A stretch of DNA of 64,000 nucleotides from Micractinium sp. NFX-FRZ. Taxonomy: Eukaryota; Chlorophyta; Trebouxiophyceae; Chlorellales; Chlorellaceae. Within the stretch, counting starts at the first letter, position 1. Every line of letters starts with the position of its first letter. The position numbers were made by a program, and so were the translations under genes. Below, piece by piece: positions 1 through 12,173 of this stretch. The DNA lies in assembly GCA_029339195.1 (NCBI GenBank), contig JAPTJF010000070.1, positions 1 to 64,000 on the forward strand, written 5' to 3'. The notes below the pieces were generated by a model, which was not told the origin of the DNA, made no database searches, and saw only the letters and a program-made list of their open reading frames with translations.

Positions 1-68
1 AAACCTTTCTTTAAGAGCCTCTTGCACCAGCGGCCTGGCCCACGATGTGACTTGGTGTTTCCAGTTCA

Positions 69-3000
69 TTAAAATCCCAGGGTTCCGGAGCCTCCTGCTC
101 CCCCTGCTTCTGGTTGTACCGGGTGCTGCAGCCACGAGGCCCCTATGCCAGGCGTGCCCGCTGCCTCATCCTCATACGTTCGGAGGGATGCCGCCTCCTC
201 AGGGTTAGGGTGATAAGGTTGGAGTATTGCGCGCAGTGCCTGCCCCTGTGAAGCCGTCGTCATCATCGCCCTGGCTCTTCGCAGCCACCTTTGCTGCTGC
301 GTCGGCAAGTAGCCTGCCTTGATGGTCACCGGCTTGTTCATGGCGGCATTGTGAGCGATGGTGGCGCTGACGGCATGGGCCACTGGGTGGTTCGTGGTTC
401 AGGTGGCGCTGGACCCGGCGGCACAGCGAACTGGCCCGGCTGCTGCCACGATTACCGCTTCTGCTGCTGCTGCTGCCATTCATCGCACGCAGGCTGCTGC
501 TGGCCTCCGCCGCAGCGTCTGCCAGCCCGTCCACGGACTCGAGGAATGCCAGCAGCAGCTGCAGCAAGGTGGGGGCACACATGGGGGAGGCATGGGCAGT
601 CCCATCAACGTTGCAGGTGTGTGGGCAAGTGGGCATCAGGGGCAAGACTTGCATGCACATACGTGGCCTGAACGGTCCCACACACTGGGCACCAGCACGC
701 ACATTGCCCATCCCGGCAGCATGACGCCCACGGAAGGACACATACCTCGGCTGCCACATATGTGCCGGCCGCAGCAAACAGCGAGGGGCCAGTGGCGCAG
801 TCGCCTGGCCTTGGGTGGAGCAGCAGCGACGCCGCCAGCCGTGGCTCCTGCGCAGCCGATGAGACTGCGAGCATCAGCATGCCCGGCAAGTCCGAGATGG
901 AGCTCTCTTTGCCCTGGCTGATTGACGTGGCGGTGCTCTGCAGGCCGGCGGAAAGGCAGCGCAGCACCGGCGCACGCCTCAGTCGGTCTGATCACTTGAA
1001 ACACCCCTGGTGGTAAGCATGCTAGCCCCAAGCACACGATGCTGTCCACTGCATGTGCATCTGTCCAACAGCCACACATCGCCCGACATGCTTCAACAGC
1101 ACGCACGCACGTGTTGGCTTGGCCGGCCCACCAGCCATGTCTTCCCACCTGAAGGAGTGCGCCTGCCCACTTGTCCAGCAGGCCTGCAAGCTCCGGGCCG
1201 GCTGTGCTGGGGCAGGTGCTTGCCACCCTCAGCAAGGACAGTACACCAAGTGCAAACGACGTGGCCGCCTTCTCTGGGCTGGCATCATCACATGCCGTGG
1301 CGGTGGTGCTGCCTGGGGGAGCCGCTGCCGCAGCGCTCAAGCACGCTCGTGTTCCCTCCAAGTGCGCAGCGCACAGTGCGGACACACAGCAGCACCTGCA
1401 GGCAGGCGTTGGGCGGAGAGTGGCACTTGGGTGAAGCCCAGCGGGCATCGGCAGGCATCGATATAGCAGCATACACCCAGGGGCGCATGGGCAGGGCGAG
1501 GCGCTGCATCCACGGCACTGGGCGGTGGATGGTCAGCAGGACAGTTGGCAGGCAGGCAAAGCAGCTCCAAAACGTGCGTGCATGGGTGCAGCAAGCCGGC
1601 CCGCAAGATGAGATGAGGCTGCCACTGCGCACACCTGGCGGCCTGCTGCTCCTCTGTTTCATCAACGGGTGGTCCAGATAGGCAGTTCCCAGCAACCACA
1701 AGTATCGCGTTCAGCCCGTGCAGCAGCCAGTGCCAGTCTTGGGCATGGGGAGGGCCGCCGCATGCCGCCAGCTGGCGCCTGCCAGCGCCCCCGCCACCGT
1801 CAGCGGCCAGCCATTGCAGCAGGCGCAGGCAGCGCTGTGCAGCTGCCACAGGCTGCGGCCAACTGTTGCTGCCGACTGAATGGGGAGGTGCAATTCTCCG
1901 TCAGGCAGGCAATGCCACAGCCAATGGAGCAGGCTGTCAGCCAGCGCGCCCACCGCCTTGTGATCCTGCTTATCCTACCACTCCCGGGCATGCAGCTGCG
2001 CCAGCAGCGGTTGCGCGCGCACCCCCGCCTCTGCCCCCGCCGCCCACGCCTGCATGTGCTCGGCTGAAATGATGGCTGAGCCGTCCGGCCGCTGCGGCAG
2101 GGCGTTCAGGGCGACCGACAGGTTGTGGCACGCCGACCCCAGGCAATGCTGCGGGCACTCAGAGTCAGCTGCCATAGCCGACAACGCTGCCGTGAAATGG
2201 GGGAGCAGATTGAGTGCTGCCACCTTGACCACCTGCTCGGCGGAGCCTGCTGCCGGGACGGAGCTTGCTGCCGCCGCACGGCTGCCGCCCGCCCCGATGC
2301 TGGCAGCGGGCCCGCCGTCCGATGTGTTGCATGCTGCAGCCAGCTGTGGCAGCACCCGCCCACAGACAACTGACACCAGCATGACAGTCGCCTCGTGTGC
2401 CTTCGCAAAGGGCCGGGGCTGAACATCAGCTGGCCGGCTGGCTGGCACGGCTGTCGCCAGGCTGGAAACTTGTTGCATGAATGCCTGGAGCCTGTCGGGC
2501 CGGCGCAGGTGGCTGACAACGCCTCCATCCAAGCCCTCTGACGCCAGCGTTACGCAGAGCTGCTGCACGTGGCATGCTTCCGCATCCATCAGCGGCTGCT
2601 GCTGCAGGCTGGCCAGTGCTGACGGCAGGCAGCTGTGCAGCAGCACCCCACCAACTGCCTGCTGCAGAGACGGCCTGCTGGCCAGCGCTGCTGCGTGCTT
2701 GGCATAGGCTGGGGTGGCGAGCAGGTGGGATGTGATGAGCACAAAGTCTGATGTTTCCAGGGTTACGCCTTCTGGCGGCTCTGCATTCGGTGCGTGTGGG
2801 TGACAGCACAGCGGCGGCAAGGGAGGCGGCAGCACAGATAGTTGAGCAGATGTGCATACGGAGGGACACAGGCTGGGTGAGCAGGCGCGAGTAGGCAGCG
2901 TCATAGAACTGTCACTCATTGTAAAGGAAAAGACTGTTGTCCCTCCTGAAACCGCCCGGTTGTGCATGCCTGCCGGTGGAATGCTGCCAAGACTATCCTA

Positions 3001-3226
3001 CACTCACCTGGTGCCATTGGCGGGTGCAGGGCCGCAGTGACCTCCGCCAGCCAGGGCAGCAGGGTGGAGGGGCACGCTGAGCTGGCAGCAAAGGCTGACT
3101 CAGCATTGCCCTGCGACAGCAGGCTGGACATCACGACGGCGAGCGGCCTCATCTGCGCCCCGGCGCTGCATGCCCTCGCCTGCCGTAGCTCGGCGCTGGC
3201 CGCCCCGTGCGCGCGGCGCTCAGCCT
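69..3226 (-). pseudogene. MYND-array copy 4: 5'-truncated, disrupted, no MYND finger
   Basis: Fourth and most decayed member of the tandem family, read on the minus strand. Recognisable pieces are the end of exon 2 (3008-3226, with the family motif LLPWLAEVTAAL), exon 3 (about 1635-2780), exon 4 (1149-1394), a diverged exon 5 (about 770-1015) and a last exon beginning near 559. Everything upstream of exon 2's last third is missing, and a stop codon lies directly upstream at about 3225. Exon 3 has an in-frame TAG at 1975-1977 where copy 3 has a Gln codon (REWQ against REW-stop). It also changes frame near 1840. The last exon begins like the others (ASSSLRA) but runs into unrelated sequence, in frames ending at 205 or 69, with none of the Cys/His residues of the MYND finger. 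A relic is the simplest reading; an expressed fragment cannot be excluded. Confidence 0.75.
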
Positions 3227-3690
3227 AGAGGAGAGCTGCCTGCTCACGCAGTGTTGTGAGGAACGCTGAGCCGATGTTTGTTACATTCACCGCACATGGT
3301 AGGCCCTATTGGACCGGGATGCGGGGGCGTCTCATCAACAACCCATATGAAAGCAATTCCAAACCCTCCGCAAATTGCAATCAACATCTGTGCATCTTCA
3401 ATCGCCGTCCTTGCTGCAACGTGATTATTTTCTACTGACGGGGCAGGTGCAGACGGCACGGACCAGCTTTGGATGAGGCCGGCTTTAGTAATCCTATGGC
3501 AGGCGTCCAGCTCAGCAGTGCCCCCAGGGAGTGTGCAGCTTCCGCAACTTTGCCTTCTGGTACTGTCACCAGGTGCTGATCTGGTGTCTTCTTATCAATT
3601 GTGATCTGGTTTACTGCACAAGGAAAACATCCAGTTCTAATAACACTTCAATGAACAAAGGATGAATCGATGACGATCCAGGTCGCACGC
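3227..3690. other. AT-richer spacer between array copies 3 and 4
   Basis: This 464-bp stretch has visibly lower GC than the array on either side. It replaces the missing 5' half of copy 4. It holds a 71-codon open frame on the minus strand (3244-3459), not recognised and with no homologue among the other copies. A minus-strand TGTAA lies near 3285-3290, about 400 nt past the stop of copy 3, and could serve as that copy's polyadenylation signal. Confidence 0.45.
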
Positions 3691-5335
3691 CTAGCTGTCA
3701 CCGCCGACGTCTGCAGGCGGTGCCTCGGCCGGCGCAGCCAGCTCAGCCGCCAGCTGCTTGCATGCCCGCCGATGCCCGCTGCGCCAGTCGGCATGAGAGC
3801 AAGCCGTGCTGCAGTACCTGACCGCCCGGCAGCCGCTGCAACGCTTGCAGCCCTGCCCGTCCCCCGCGCCCGGCCCGCCCTCCAGTGCCACATTGGCGCA
3901 CCGCAGGTGGGCGCAGCTGCGGGAGGCCGCCGCCTGCGCCAGCTCCAGCGCCGCCGCCGCCTGCTGCTCCGGCAGCTGCCAGTAGGCTTGCAGCAGGACT
4001 GCCAGCTTGGCAGCCGGCTGGGCAAGCAACTCAAGCAGCTGCTGCAGCTGCTGGGCAGCAAAAGGGCTGCCACCGCCCCGCTGCTTCGCGCCATCACTGC
4101 TGCTGCTGCTGTCGCTGCCGTGCCGCTGCTGCTCTGGTGCTGTCACATCTGCTGAGCTGAGCGCCACCTGGCTGAGCAGCTGCTGCAGCTGGGCAGCCGC
4201 TGCTTGCAGCTGCGCTGCCAGCTCAGCCCGCTGCTGCTGCTGATGCTGCTGCTGCTGACTGCCCCCCGCCACATTAGGCGCTGCTGCCGCTGCCTGACCA
4301 TCGCTGTGCCTGCTGGCAGCATGCAGGCTGCTGGCGGCCTCTGCGCCGGCGTTTGCTATAGCATCCAAAGCTGCATGGCAGGCTGGCAGCACCTGCAGAG
4401 ATGCAGGACAGCAGAGGGGCGCCCGAGGGGAGCGTCAATGCCAGCTAGACAGGGGGAGCAGTGAGCTTGTCACATCAGATGCACAATCCTCTTCCAACGA
4501 GCAGCAAGTCGGCTAAACTCAGTGCCTCAGTACTGCAACCAGTAGTGCATTGCACCCTGTACTGCAAGCAAACTGCGGCGCAGGCGCTCCTCCCCATCCC
4601 CCCGCCGCAGAACGCCTTGACCTGCACACACCTGCGCCGCAACGCTCTCTTCAGAAAAGCACTGCCTCACAGCGTCAGCCAGCCGTGTGCTGCCGACACC
4701 CAGCCCAGCGCTTGCCGCGATTGCCGCCGCCAGGCGTGGCTGCAGTTCGTCGCACAGCAACGGCCAGCAGCTCGGATGCCAGCTGCGGCTCAGTGCCGCC
4801 GCTGCTGGCGTGCTGCAGGTGGAAAGGGAGGCGGAGTTGGCACAGGCATGAGCGCAGCAGCGGCGGCAAGGGCCTGTGCAGCTAGCTGCACATGAGATCT
4901 ATGAAAAAGCAGCACCCTGCCGGCTGCCTGCCTTGCAGTAGCCCAGGCAGCAAATTTGACAAGCTCACCAAAGGCGTGAGGGATCCACACAATTCAAGCT
5001 GGGCACCCCCGCCCTTTGCCTCACCTGCGCCAACGCATCCAAGGCCTCGCCCAGGACGCCCGCCACTGCAGGTCCGACCATGTCTGGGCAAGCAGCATGC
5101 ACTGTGAGCAGCGCCTCCACGTCAGTTGCAATTGCAGCACTGCCGATGGCCGACTGGCCACGCCCCGCTGCTGCTGCCGTTGCTGCGCGGGTGCAAGCCT
5201 GCGTGGCCTCCCAGTGTGCGGCACACATTGCTATCAGAACGCGCCGCCTGCAAGGTGTGCAAGGGTAGCCTAGTAGCGAGGTTTGAAAAGGGGAAGGAAC
5301 CTGCATTCATGCTCCACCAAACAGCTGAGCATCAC

Positions 5336-5408
5336 GGCAGGCAGGCAGGCAGGCAACTTCCGGTGAACCAGGAACACTGACGTGGCAGGCAGGCAGGCAG
5401 GCAGGCAG
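5336..5408. repeat. CAGG tetranucleotide tracts
   Basis: Two runs of the tetranucleotide CAGG (about 5337-5354 and 5384-5407) lie in intron 3 of array copy 3, directly downstream of its donor site. Related CAGG tracts occur in another intron of the same copy, in intron 2 of copy 1, and in the GTE gene. Confidence 0.75.
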
Positions 5409-6038
5409 AAGCGTGCACGCACCTGACGGCCTGCTGCTCGGCCGGCATGCCAGCGGGAGACTCGGAGAAGCTATACGCTTGTCGGAACAAGAGCTGCAAG
5501 CCACGCTGCAGCCACTGCCAGTTGAGGGCAGTCAGGGGCGCGGCATAAGCCGCCAGCTGCCGCCCCCCTGCCTCACTGCCGTCGGCAGCCGCCAGCCAGT
5601 GGAGCAGGCGGCAGGCTGCGCTGTGCACCTGCCACAGGCTGTGGCCCACCTTCAATTTGGTGGCAACCTGAGTCTCAAACGCGCCGGCGGGTGCTCCGTA
5701 CCAGAATGCGAACAGCAGCACTTCCGACAGCACGCTCACCGATTCGCGATGCTCCTCTTCCTGCCACTCCCGGGCATGCAGCTGTGCCAGCAGCGGCTGC
5801 AGCCGGATCGCCGCCTCCGCTGCAGCCGCCCACGCCTGCGCCTGCCCGGCTGAGGTGGTGGCAGGCCTGCTGCTGCACCGTGCCAGCATGCGGTCAGGCG
5901 GTATGCTCATGTCATTGCACATCCCTCCCAGCATGTGCTCTGGGCAGTCTGGCTCAACAGCCAGAGAGTGCAGTGCAGCCGCGAAGTGCGGCAGCACGAG
6001 CAGCACCGCCGTGGTGGCGGCCTGCCGCTCCATGCTGC

Positions 6039-6146
6039 CCGCATGGCTGCTGCCCGCTGCTCCTTCCGCCGCCTGGCTGCTGCCCGCCTCTCCTGCTGCC
6101 GCCTGGCTGCCGCCCGCCGCTCCTGCTGCCGCCGGGCTGCTGCCTG
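6039..6146. repeat. In-frame Ala/Gly/Ser minisatellite in copy 3
   Basis: Imperfect units of about 33 bp rich in GCC, GCT and CTG lie inside exon 3. On the minus strand they encode a linker of Ala, Gly, Ser, Gln and Glu (AAGAAGGSQAAAGEAGSSQ). The same position is repetitive but different in copies 1 and 2. Confidence 0.7.
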
Positions 6147-6778
6147 CTGCAAGTGCCTGTGCGCTGCCTGCTGCCTCTGCTGCCTGCTCCGGCGAGCCGG
6201 CGGCGCGCTGCTTTGGGAACAGCTGGCCACTGGCAAACGTCATGAGCAGCACAGCTGACCTGTGAGCGTCGGCAAACACTTGCAGGTGCAGGTCGGCAGG
6301 TCGGCTGGCCGGCAGCGCTGCCACCAAGCTGGCAGCCTGCTGCACAGCAGCCGCGGCAGCGCCGGGCTGGCGCAGTGCACAGACGGCGGCGGTGTGTAGG
6401 CTGCTGCATGTCAGCGTGGATGACAGCCGCATCACGTGCACCACATCCTGGAAGGATGTCTCCTTCCCCTGCAGTGCCTGCTCCCGCGCCCGCTCCGCTG
6501 TGGCCGGCAGGCAGCGGTGCAGCAGCACGCTTGCCACCGCCTGCTGCAGGGCCGCATCCGAGGCGAGCGCTGCGGCGTGTTGTGCGTAGGCAGGCAGCAA
6601 GAGGACGTGCTGCAGGATTGCTGCGTAGCTCGTGCTTTCCTGCACACCAAGGAGTGGCCGCTCTGCAGGAAAGCATGTGAGGACAGCAGTGTGGGTGGTC
6701 AGCGCGGCAGAGGAATGCTGGAGCCGCCTGCCGGCCCTGCTGTTGGGAGGGTAACAAGCAGCAGCACGGAGGACAACG

Positions 6779-6840
6779 GGCAGGCAGGCAGGCAGGCCTT
6801 TGTAGGCAGGCACGCGCACAGGCAGGCAGGCAGGCAGGCA
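6779..6840. repeat. CAGG tetranucleotide tracts
   Basis: Two CAGG runs separated by about 25 bp lie in intron 2 of array copy 3. A similar run sits at the equivalent intron of copy 1 (about 15861-15880), so the tract may predate the duplication. Confidence 0.7.
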
Positions 6841-7702
6841 GTGTATGCAAGCCGTGCCCGCTCCACGGGCCGCACTGCCCAACCCACCCGCAGCAGCGTC
6901 CCTAGTGCCAGGGGCGGGCCACTCCAGGGCCGCAGTCACCTCTGCTAGCCAGGGCAGCAGGGTCGAGGGCTGTGCCGTGCTGCCAGCAAAGGCGGCCGCT
7001 GCCTGGCCGTGAGAGCCGGCATGCAGCAGGGTGACCACCGCTTGAGCCACGGCAGCCAGGTGGGCGGCTGCATGACCTTTCCACTCCTGCTGCAGGGTAA
7101 GACTCGCTCGCCCCACCGTGGCTCGCTCGCTCTCAGCCTGCCGCCGCTGCGCCGCCAGCAGCGTGCGCCCAGCCGTGAAGATGAGGCGGCAGGCAGAGGC
7201 GAGGCGGAAGGCTTCCTGGGAAGACAGGCCATCATCGAAGGTTGCCACCATTGTCGGTGTGCAGGCCCCCACAAGAGTGCAGGCTGCACGTGCAAGTGCG
7301 CTGCTGGCGTGTGCATCCCCCAAGCCAGCAAGCGGCTCCGCCGCCGCTGCCAGCTGCCCGCCCAATGCAACTAGCTCCCTGCAATAGGGAGCCGAAAGGG
7401 GGGAGGTCTGCATGCGTTGCGTACTAGTGTATGATGGCGTGTTGCAGGGGGGATGAGCATCGCACGGTTGGGCAGCAGTGGTGCCAGCAGCAAGGGCGGC
7501 AGCACGGGCGGCGGCTCAACATTGCACACCTCTGTATGGCATGCATCTCCGCTGGCTCCGCTATCTCGTGCGTGTCTTGCCAGTGCCTGCACTCGTGGAA
7601 AAGCTGCGAGACGGCGCTTCGCACGCGCGGGGCGTCGAGCGAGGCCAGAGGGGTCGCGAGGCACTCGCTCAGCTCGCGGAGCACAGACAACGCCCCGCTC
7701 AT

Positions 7703-8137
7703 GTTTGCGTGGAATAAATGAACCCGCCATGCATGTCGCAAAACACAACTCAACTCTCCTGCTGGGGTAAGCGCAGCAGGCGGCGGCGGCACTGCCCTCT
7801 GCCAGACAGGGCGGTCCGCAGTACTAGGCTACTCCTCACTAGGATACTACTCCTCACTACGCTACTCACTTTTACTCACTGCGCCTATTGTTTTCCAGGC
7901 CTGGCGCAGATGGGTCACAGCATGGCCGGCGCCATGTAGCCACCAGCCCTCCGCCCCCGCATGCTTCGGCAGGCTGCCGTCCCACCCCACCCTGCCCCGC
8001 CTGTATCATGCCATCCTCTTGTGTGGGTGCCATCTGAGCTGGTCCCTGTGTGATGTGAAACATGATTCAAGAAGGTATGTGGAGTTGTCCTTCACAGCCT
8101 GTGTTTGTTGAAGATGTGGTTCATTTGTGATGCACGT
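7703..8137. other. Spacer between array copies 2 and 3
   Basis: No gene was seen. The spacer should contain the 3' UTR of copy 2 and the promoter of copy 3. Around 7823-7870 there are several near-identical short units containing CTACTC and TCACTA. I found no convincing TATA box and no minus-strand TGTAA. Confidence 0.5.
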
Positions 8138-11100
8138 TCAACTGCTGCTGCTTCCTTCCGCTGCATCACCTTCTGCCGCTTCGGCTGCCGCAGCCGCTGC
8201 CAGCTGCTTGCACACCCGCCGGTGCCCGCTGCGCCAGTCGGCGTGAGAGCAAGCCGTGCTGCAGTACCTGACCGCCCGGCAGCCGCTGCAACGCTTGCAG
8301 CCCTGCCCCTCCCCCGCGCCCGGCCCGCCCGCCAGTGCCACATTGGCGCACCGCAGGTTGGCGCAGCTGCGGGCGGCCGCCGCCTGTGCCAGCTCCAGTG
8401 CCGCTGCCCCCTGCTGCTCGGGCAGCTGCCAGTAGGCCTGCAGCAGTGCCGCCAGCTCGTCGACCGGCTGGGACAGCAGTTGTTGCAGCTCCTCCAGCTG
8501 CAGGGGGACGGCACTGGCGCCGTTGACATGCCGCTCCTCAGCATCGTGGCTGCTTCTGCTGCCGCTGCTGCTGCTGCTGCCCTCCGGCTGCTCAACTGGC
8601 GCCGCTGCGGCTGCCGAGCTGCTGGGTGCCACTTGATCGAGCGCCTGCCGCAGCTGGGCAGCCGCAGCCTCCAGCTGCGCTGCCAGCTCAGCCCGCTGCT
8701 GCTGACAGCTGGGCTCTGCCACGCCTGGCACTGATGCTGCGCCGCCTTCCCCTTCTCCCATGGCAGCACGCAGGCTGCTGCTGGCGTCCTTGCCGTCCTT
8801 CTCCAACGCTTCGAGCGCTGCATAGTAGCAGGGCCCGCGCTGCGAGGGCGCATGGGGAGTGGGGGCAGGCGCAGCAGGAACACACAAGGTGTTAGACACT
8901 GTGGCAGGCTGGGCAGTGGTGCAAGTGGTGCAGGTGGGCGTGCCAACACAATATGCGCTCCCCAGGGCAGCTGGCGATCAGGCTGCAGGTGGTGCTTGCA
9001 GCTGTGGCAAGAGGTTCACGACGTGCTGCCGGCAACCCGCCCTACTGTGCCCCCTACTCTGCGCACACACCTGCTTCGCCAGGTGCACTTCACTGATGCA
9101 CCGCCTCACAGCATCAGCCAGCTGCAAGCTGCCAGTGTCATGGCCAATGCTGCAGCTGGCGTCACCTGCCGCGATAGCCGCGGCCACGCGTGGCTGCTGC
9201 TTGAGAGCCGTGCGCCATAAAGACACGGCCATCCCAGGTCCCGGAATCCCACTACTCCCGGCACCTATGTTGGCATCAGCAGCCTGCAAAGAAAGCTTGG
9301 GAGTTGGACACAATGCAACAGCTTTGGGAGTTGGACACAATACAAAAACAGCTGGAGGACAAAGGGCTGGCCCCAGCACTCAGGTGAATGCCCTGCAAGA
9401 GCCGCCCTTGCCCCCCATGCCTCGGTGCATGCACCCCACCCCTCCAAACTGCAACTGGCAGTCGTGTTGACCATATAACAGCAGAGAACGCCCACTCTGC
9501 CGTCTCACCTGCTTAAGGGCAGCCAATGAATCCAGCAGAACACCCACAAGCCCTGGCCCTGTCAGGGCTGGAAACCTGTTGGCAAGTGTGATGAGAGCCA
9601 GCACATGCCGCGCTACCAAGCCAGCTGGCTGGCACTCGGCAGGACGCTGCTGCAAGCCGCTGCTTGCTGCTGCGCCCTCTGCAGCAGCTGCGGCCTCAAC
9701 TGCTGCACGAAGGCACGCCTGCATGGCCGCCCAGTGTCCAGCAGACAAAGCCTGTTTATGCCGCTGCCTGCACTGGCACGCAATCAAGGGCACGGAGGCA
9801 TCAAACAGCTCGTAATCCAGCGTGCACGTGTGCATCAACTGGCAGAGCCAGAAGGGGCACACTGCAATATGGACAGTCAAGCATGGCTGTGTGCCTATCC
9901 AGATAAGCTGTGAACCCTACACCTACCTGGCAGCCCGATGCCGTGGCGCTTGATTGGGCTGCTCAGCCAAGGTGCAGCACTCGTCCGCCTTCATGAAGAG
10001 GCTGTGCAGCCCTCCCAGCAGGGTGTGCCAATCCTGGGCACCCGGTGGGCCGTCAAAGGCCGCCAGCACCTGCCGCCCCGCCGCCACGTCACCAGCAGCC
10101 AGCCAGTGAAGCAGGCGGCAGGCAGTGCTGTGCAGCTGCCACAGGCTGCCAAAGCTGCCCGCTTCAGGCTTGCCTGCCAGCTGCCAGCTGCCATACGACA
10201 GGCCTTGCAGCAGCACTGCCGACAGCCGCCTGGCCGCCTTCGGTCCCACCTCCGCCTCCTCCCACTGCCTGCCATGCAGCTGCGCCAGCAGCGGCTGCAG
10301 CCGGATGCCCGCCTCTGCTGCAGCCGCCCATGTCGGCAGCTGTGCGGGGGTGACTGAGGCCTGGCCGTTAAGCCTAACCAGCACAACCATTAGCGTGGTG
10401 CTGATGTGGCCGCACATAGGGTGCTCCTCCGGGCACTCGGCCACGCAAGCAAGCGCCTGCAACACAGCTGCTTGGTGTGGCAGCACCTGCAGCACCGCTG
10501 CTGCCACCGCGTGCCACTCCTCGCTGCCTGCCGCCACCGCCACCGCTCGAGAGCTCGTCGCTGCTCCAACGCCCGCCGCACTGTTGCCTGCTGCTGTGCT
10601 GCCTGCTGTGCTGCCTGCTGGGCCGCCTGCTGTGCTGCTTGCTGTGCTGCCTGCTGTGCTGGCGCCCTCCATGCCGCTGCCCTGTGCTTGCTGAGGGAGC
10701 AGGAGCTCGCACACGGTTGCCAGCAGCCGCGCAGCCTCTTCGTGAGCGACTGAAAGCGTGTCGGCGTGCATGCCAGCGGGGCAGCCGGCTGGCAGCGCTG
10801 CCACAAGGCCGGCAGCTAGCTGCACGATGGGCACGGCAGCGCCGGGCTGGCGCAGCTCACAGGCAACGGCTGTGCGCAGGCTGTCCGATGTCAGTGCCGC
10901 AGCAGCGAGCCGCGCATGCATCACCCATCCTGCCTCTGTGGAATGTTGCTGCAGCTCGCCAGCCACAAGCGGCAGGCAGCGGCGCAGCAGCAGGCCTGCC
11001 ACTGCCTGCTGCTGGGCCGGGTTGCTGGTCAGAGCTGCGGCATGCCTGGCGTAGGCCGGGTATGTGAGCACGTGGTGGATGAGCAGCCCATAGTTGAGGG

Positions 11101-12173
11101 CATCTGCATCAGACTCTGACCAGCCTGGCTGCCGCGCACCCGCCGCGGCTTGACCTGCAAGCAGCAAGCAGGACAGCAGGTGCGGGGCGCGGTGAAGGGT
11201 TGATCTAGCCAGCGGTCGAACAAGCAGGCAAGCAGAGATGTGGGCAGGCGCATGCGCAGCCCCCCACCCCCCACACCAATACCACCACCAATACCACCAT
11301 CACCACGAGCAGCGCTCAGCAAAGGCATCCTGAATCCAGCCCGGAGTTAGTGTGGGCACCACCATCCAGTCACCAACCAGCCACACCTGTCGCAGCGCCA
11401 GGGGGGAGGGACTGCAGAGCCGCCGTGACCTCCGCCAGCCAGGGCAGCAGGGCGGAGGGGCGCGCTGTGCTGCCCGCAAAGGCGGCGGACGCCTGGGGCT
11501 GGAGGTCCGGGTGCAGGAGCTTAGTCAGCACGAAGACTACTGCTGCCAGCTGCTGCCGCATAGCGCTGTGCCAGATGCGTGCTACTGAGGCGCCGGCAAG
11601 CGTAGTGGACATCGAGCGTTGGGCGCACAGCAGTTTGGTGCCTTCTGTGAAGAGCAGGTGGCAGGCGGACGCGAGGCGGAAGCAGTCCTGGCCCGGCGCA
11701 CCCATCTCAGCAACCACGGCCCCTCCATGGGGCAGGATGACGTAGGCCGCGTACAGCAGGGCATCAATCGACTCTAAATCTTGGTCCCCGTCTCCCAGCC
11801 TGCTGGCCTCAGTACGGAGCCGCTGGCCCAGTGTGACCACCTCGCTGCACAGGGCAACAGGGGGCTCGTGGTTTTTCCAGCAGTGTGTGTTTCTGAACTC
11901 ATACCAGGCGAGGGCTGCATGCACGCATTCTGGCCCAAGCAACGACATGCACTGCGGCAAGGCCAAACTGGCGGCGGCACCTGCCGTGCCGCCTGAGGCG
12001 GCAGCACTTCCGGACCTTGTGATGGCCTCGGCTTGCGGCGAGTCCGCCTGCCACGTCGCTATTTCGTTACGTATAGTATCCACAAGCGCGTGCAGCCGCC
12101 TGCCAGGCAACGGCGGCGTGGCGGCCAAACCCGCGTTGAGTTGGCGCAGCCGCGCCAGGAGGCCGGAGCTCAT
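8138..12173 (-). CDS. MYND-type zinc-finger protein, array copy 2 (intact)
   Basis: Six minus-strand exons: 12016-12173, 11387-11844, 9927-11154, 9509-9767, 9071-9283 and 8138-8839. Splice phases are 2, 1, 2, 0 and 0, and the exons total 3018 nt for about 1005 residues without a stop. The start (MSSGLLARLRQLNAGL) aligns with the starts of copies 1 and 3. The body is long, Ala- and Leu-rich, probably helical, with no transmembrane segment seen and no domain I can name. At residues 600-700 is the family block GHWAAMQACL, and at about 926-983 a MYND finger (RCSGCRAVRYCSTAC, then HADWRSGHRRVC). MYND fingers bind Zn and usually proline-rich protein partners. This C-terminal type is common in Chlorella-lineage genomes, mostly without known function. 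As the only open copy in the array it is the likeliest to be expressed. There is no SET domain. Confidence 0.8.
10585..10661. repeat. 15-bp minisatellite encoding Ser/Thr/Ala/Gly repeats
   Basis: Tandem 15-bp units related to GCTGTGCTGCCTGCT lie in exon 3 of copy 2. On the minus strand they encode STAGSTA-type repeats. The array is in frame and in the same protein position as the different repeats of copies 1 and 3. Confidence 0.75.

Larger units (their letters stand above)
3691..7702 (-). pseudogene. MYND-array copy 3: complete layout, frameshift in exon 5
   Basis: Six exons on the minus strand: 7530-7702, 6888-7378, 5423-6662, 5025-5247, 4632-4812 and 3691-4392. The product begins MSGALSVLRELSECL and ends in a MYND finger, with Cys pairs in KRCSGCRAVRYCSTAC followed by HADWRSGHRRAC. 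All phases agree with copy 2 except exon 5, which is 181 nt (3n+1). Its reading frame matches the family at the acceptor (AVAVRRTA, like MAVSLWRTAL in copy 2) but only a shifted frame matches at the donor (LQPRLAAAIAA, then LADAVRQC). A one-base-type indel near 4725-4745 therefore separates the body from the finger. If translated, the protein would lack the MYND domain. A different splice site could rescue it, so the pseudogene label is tentative. The stop codon is TAG. Confidence 0.65.
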
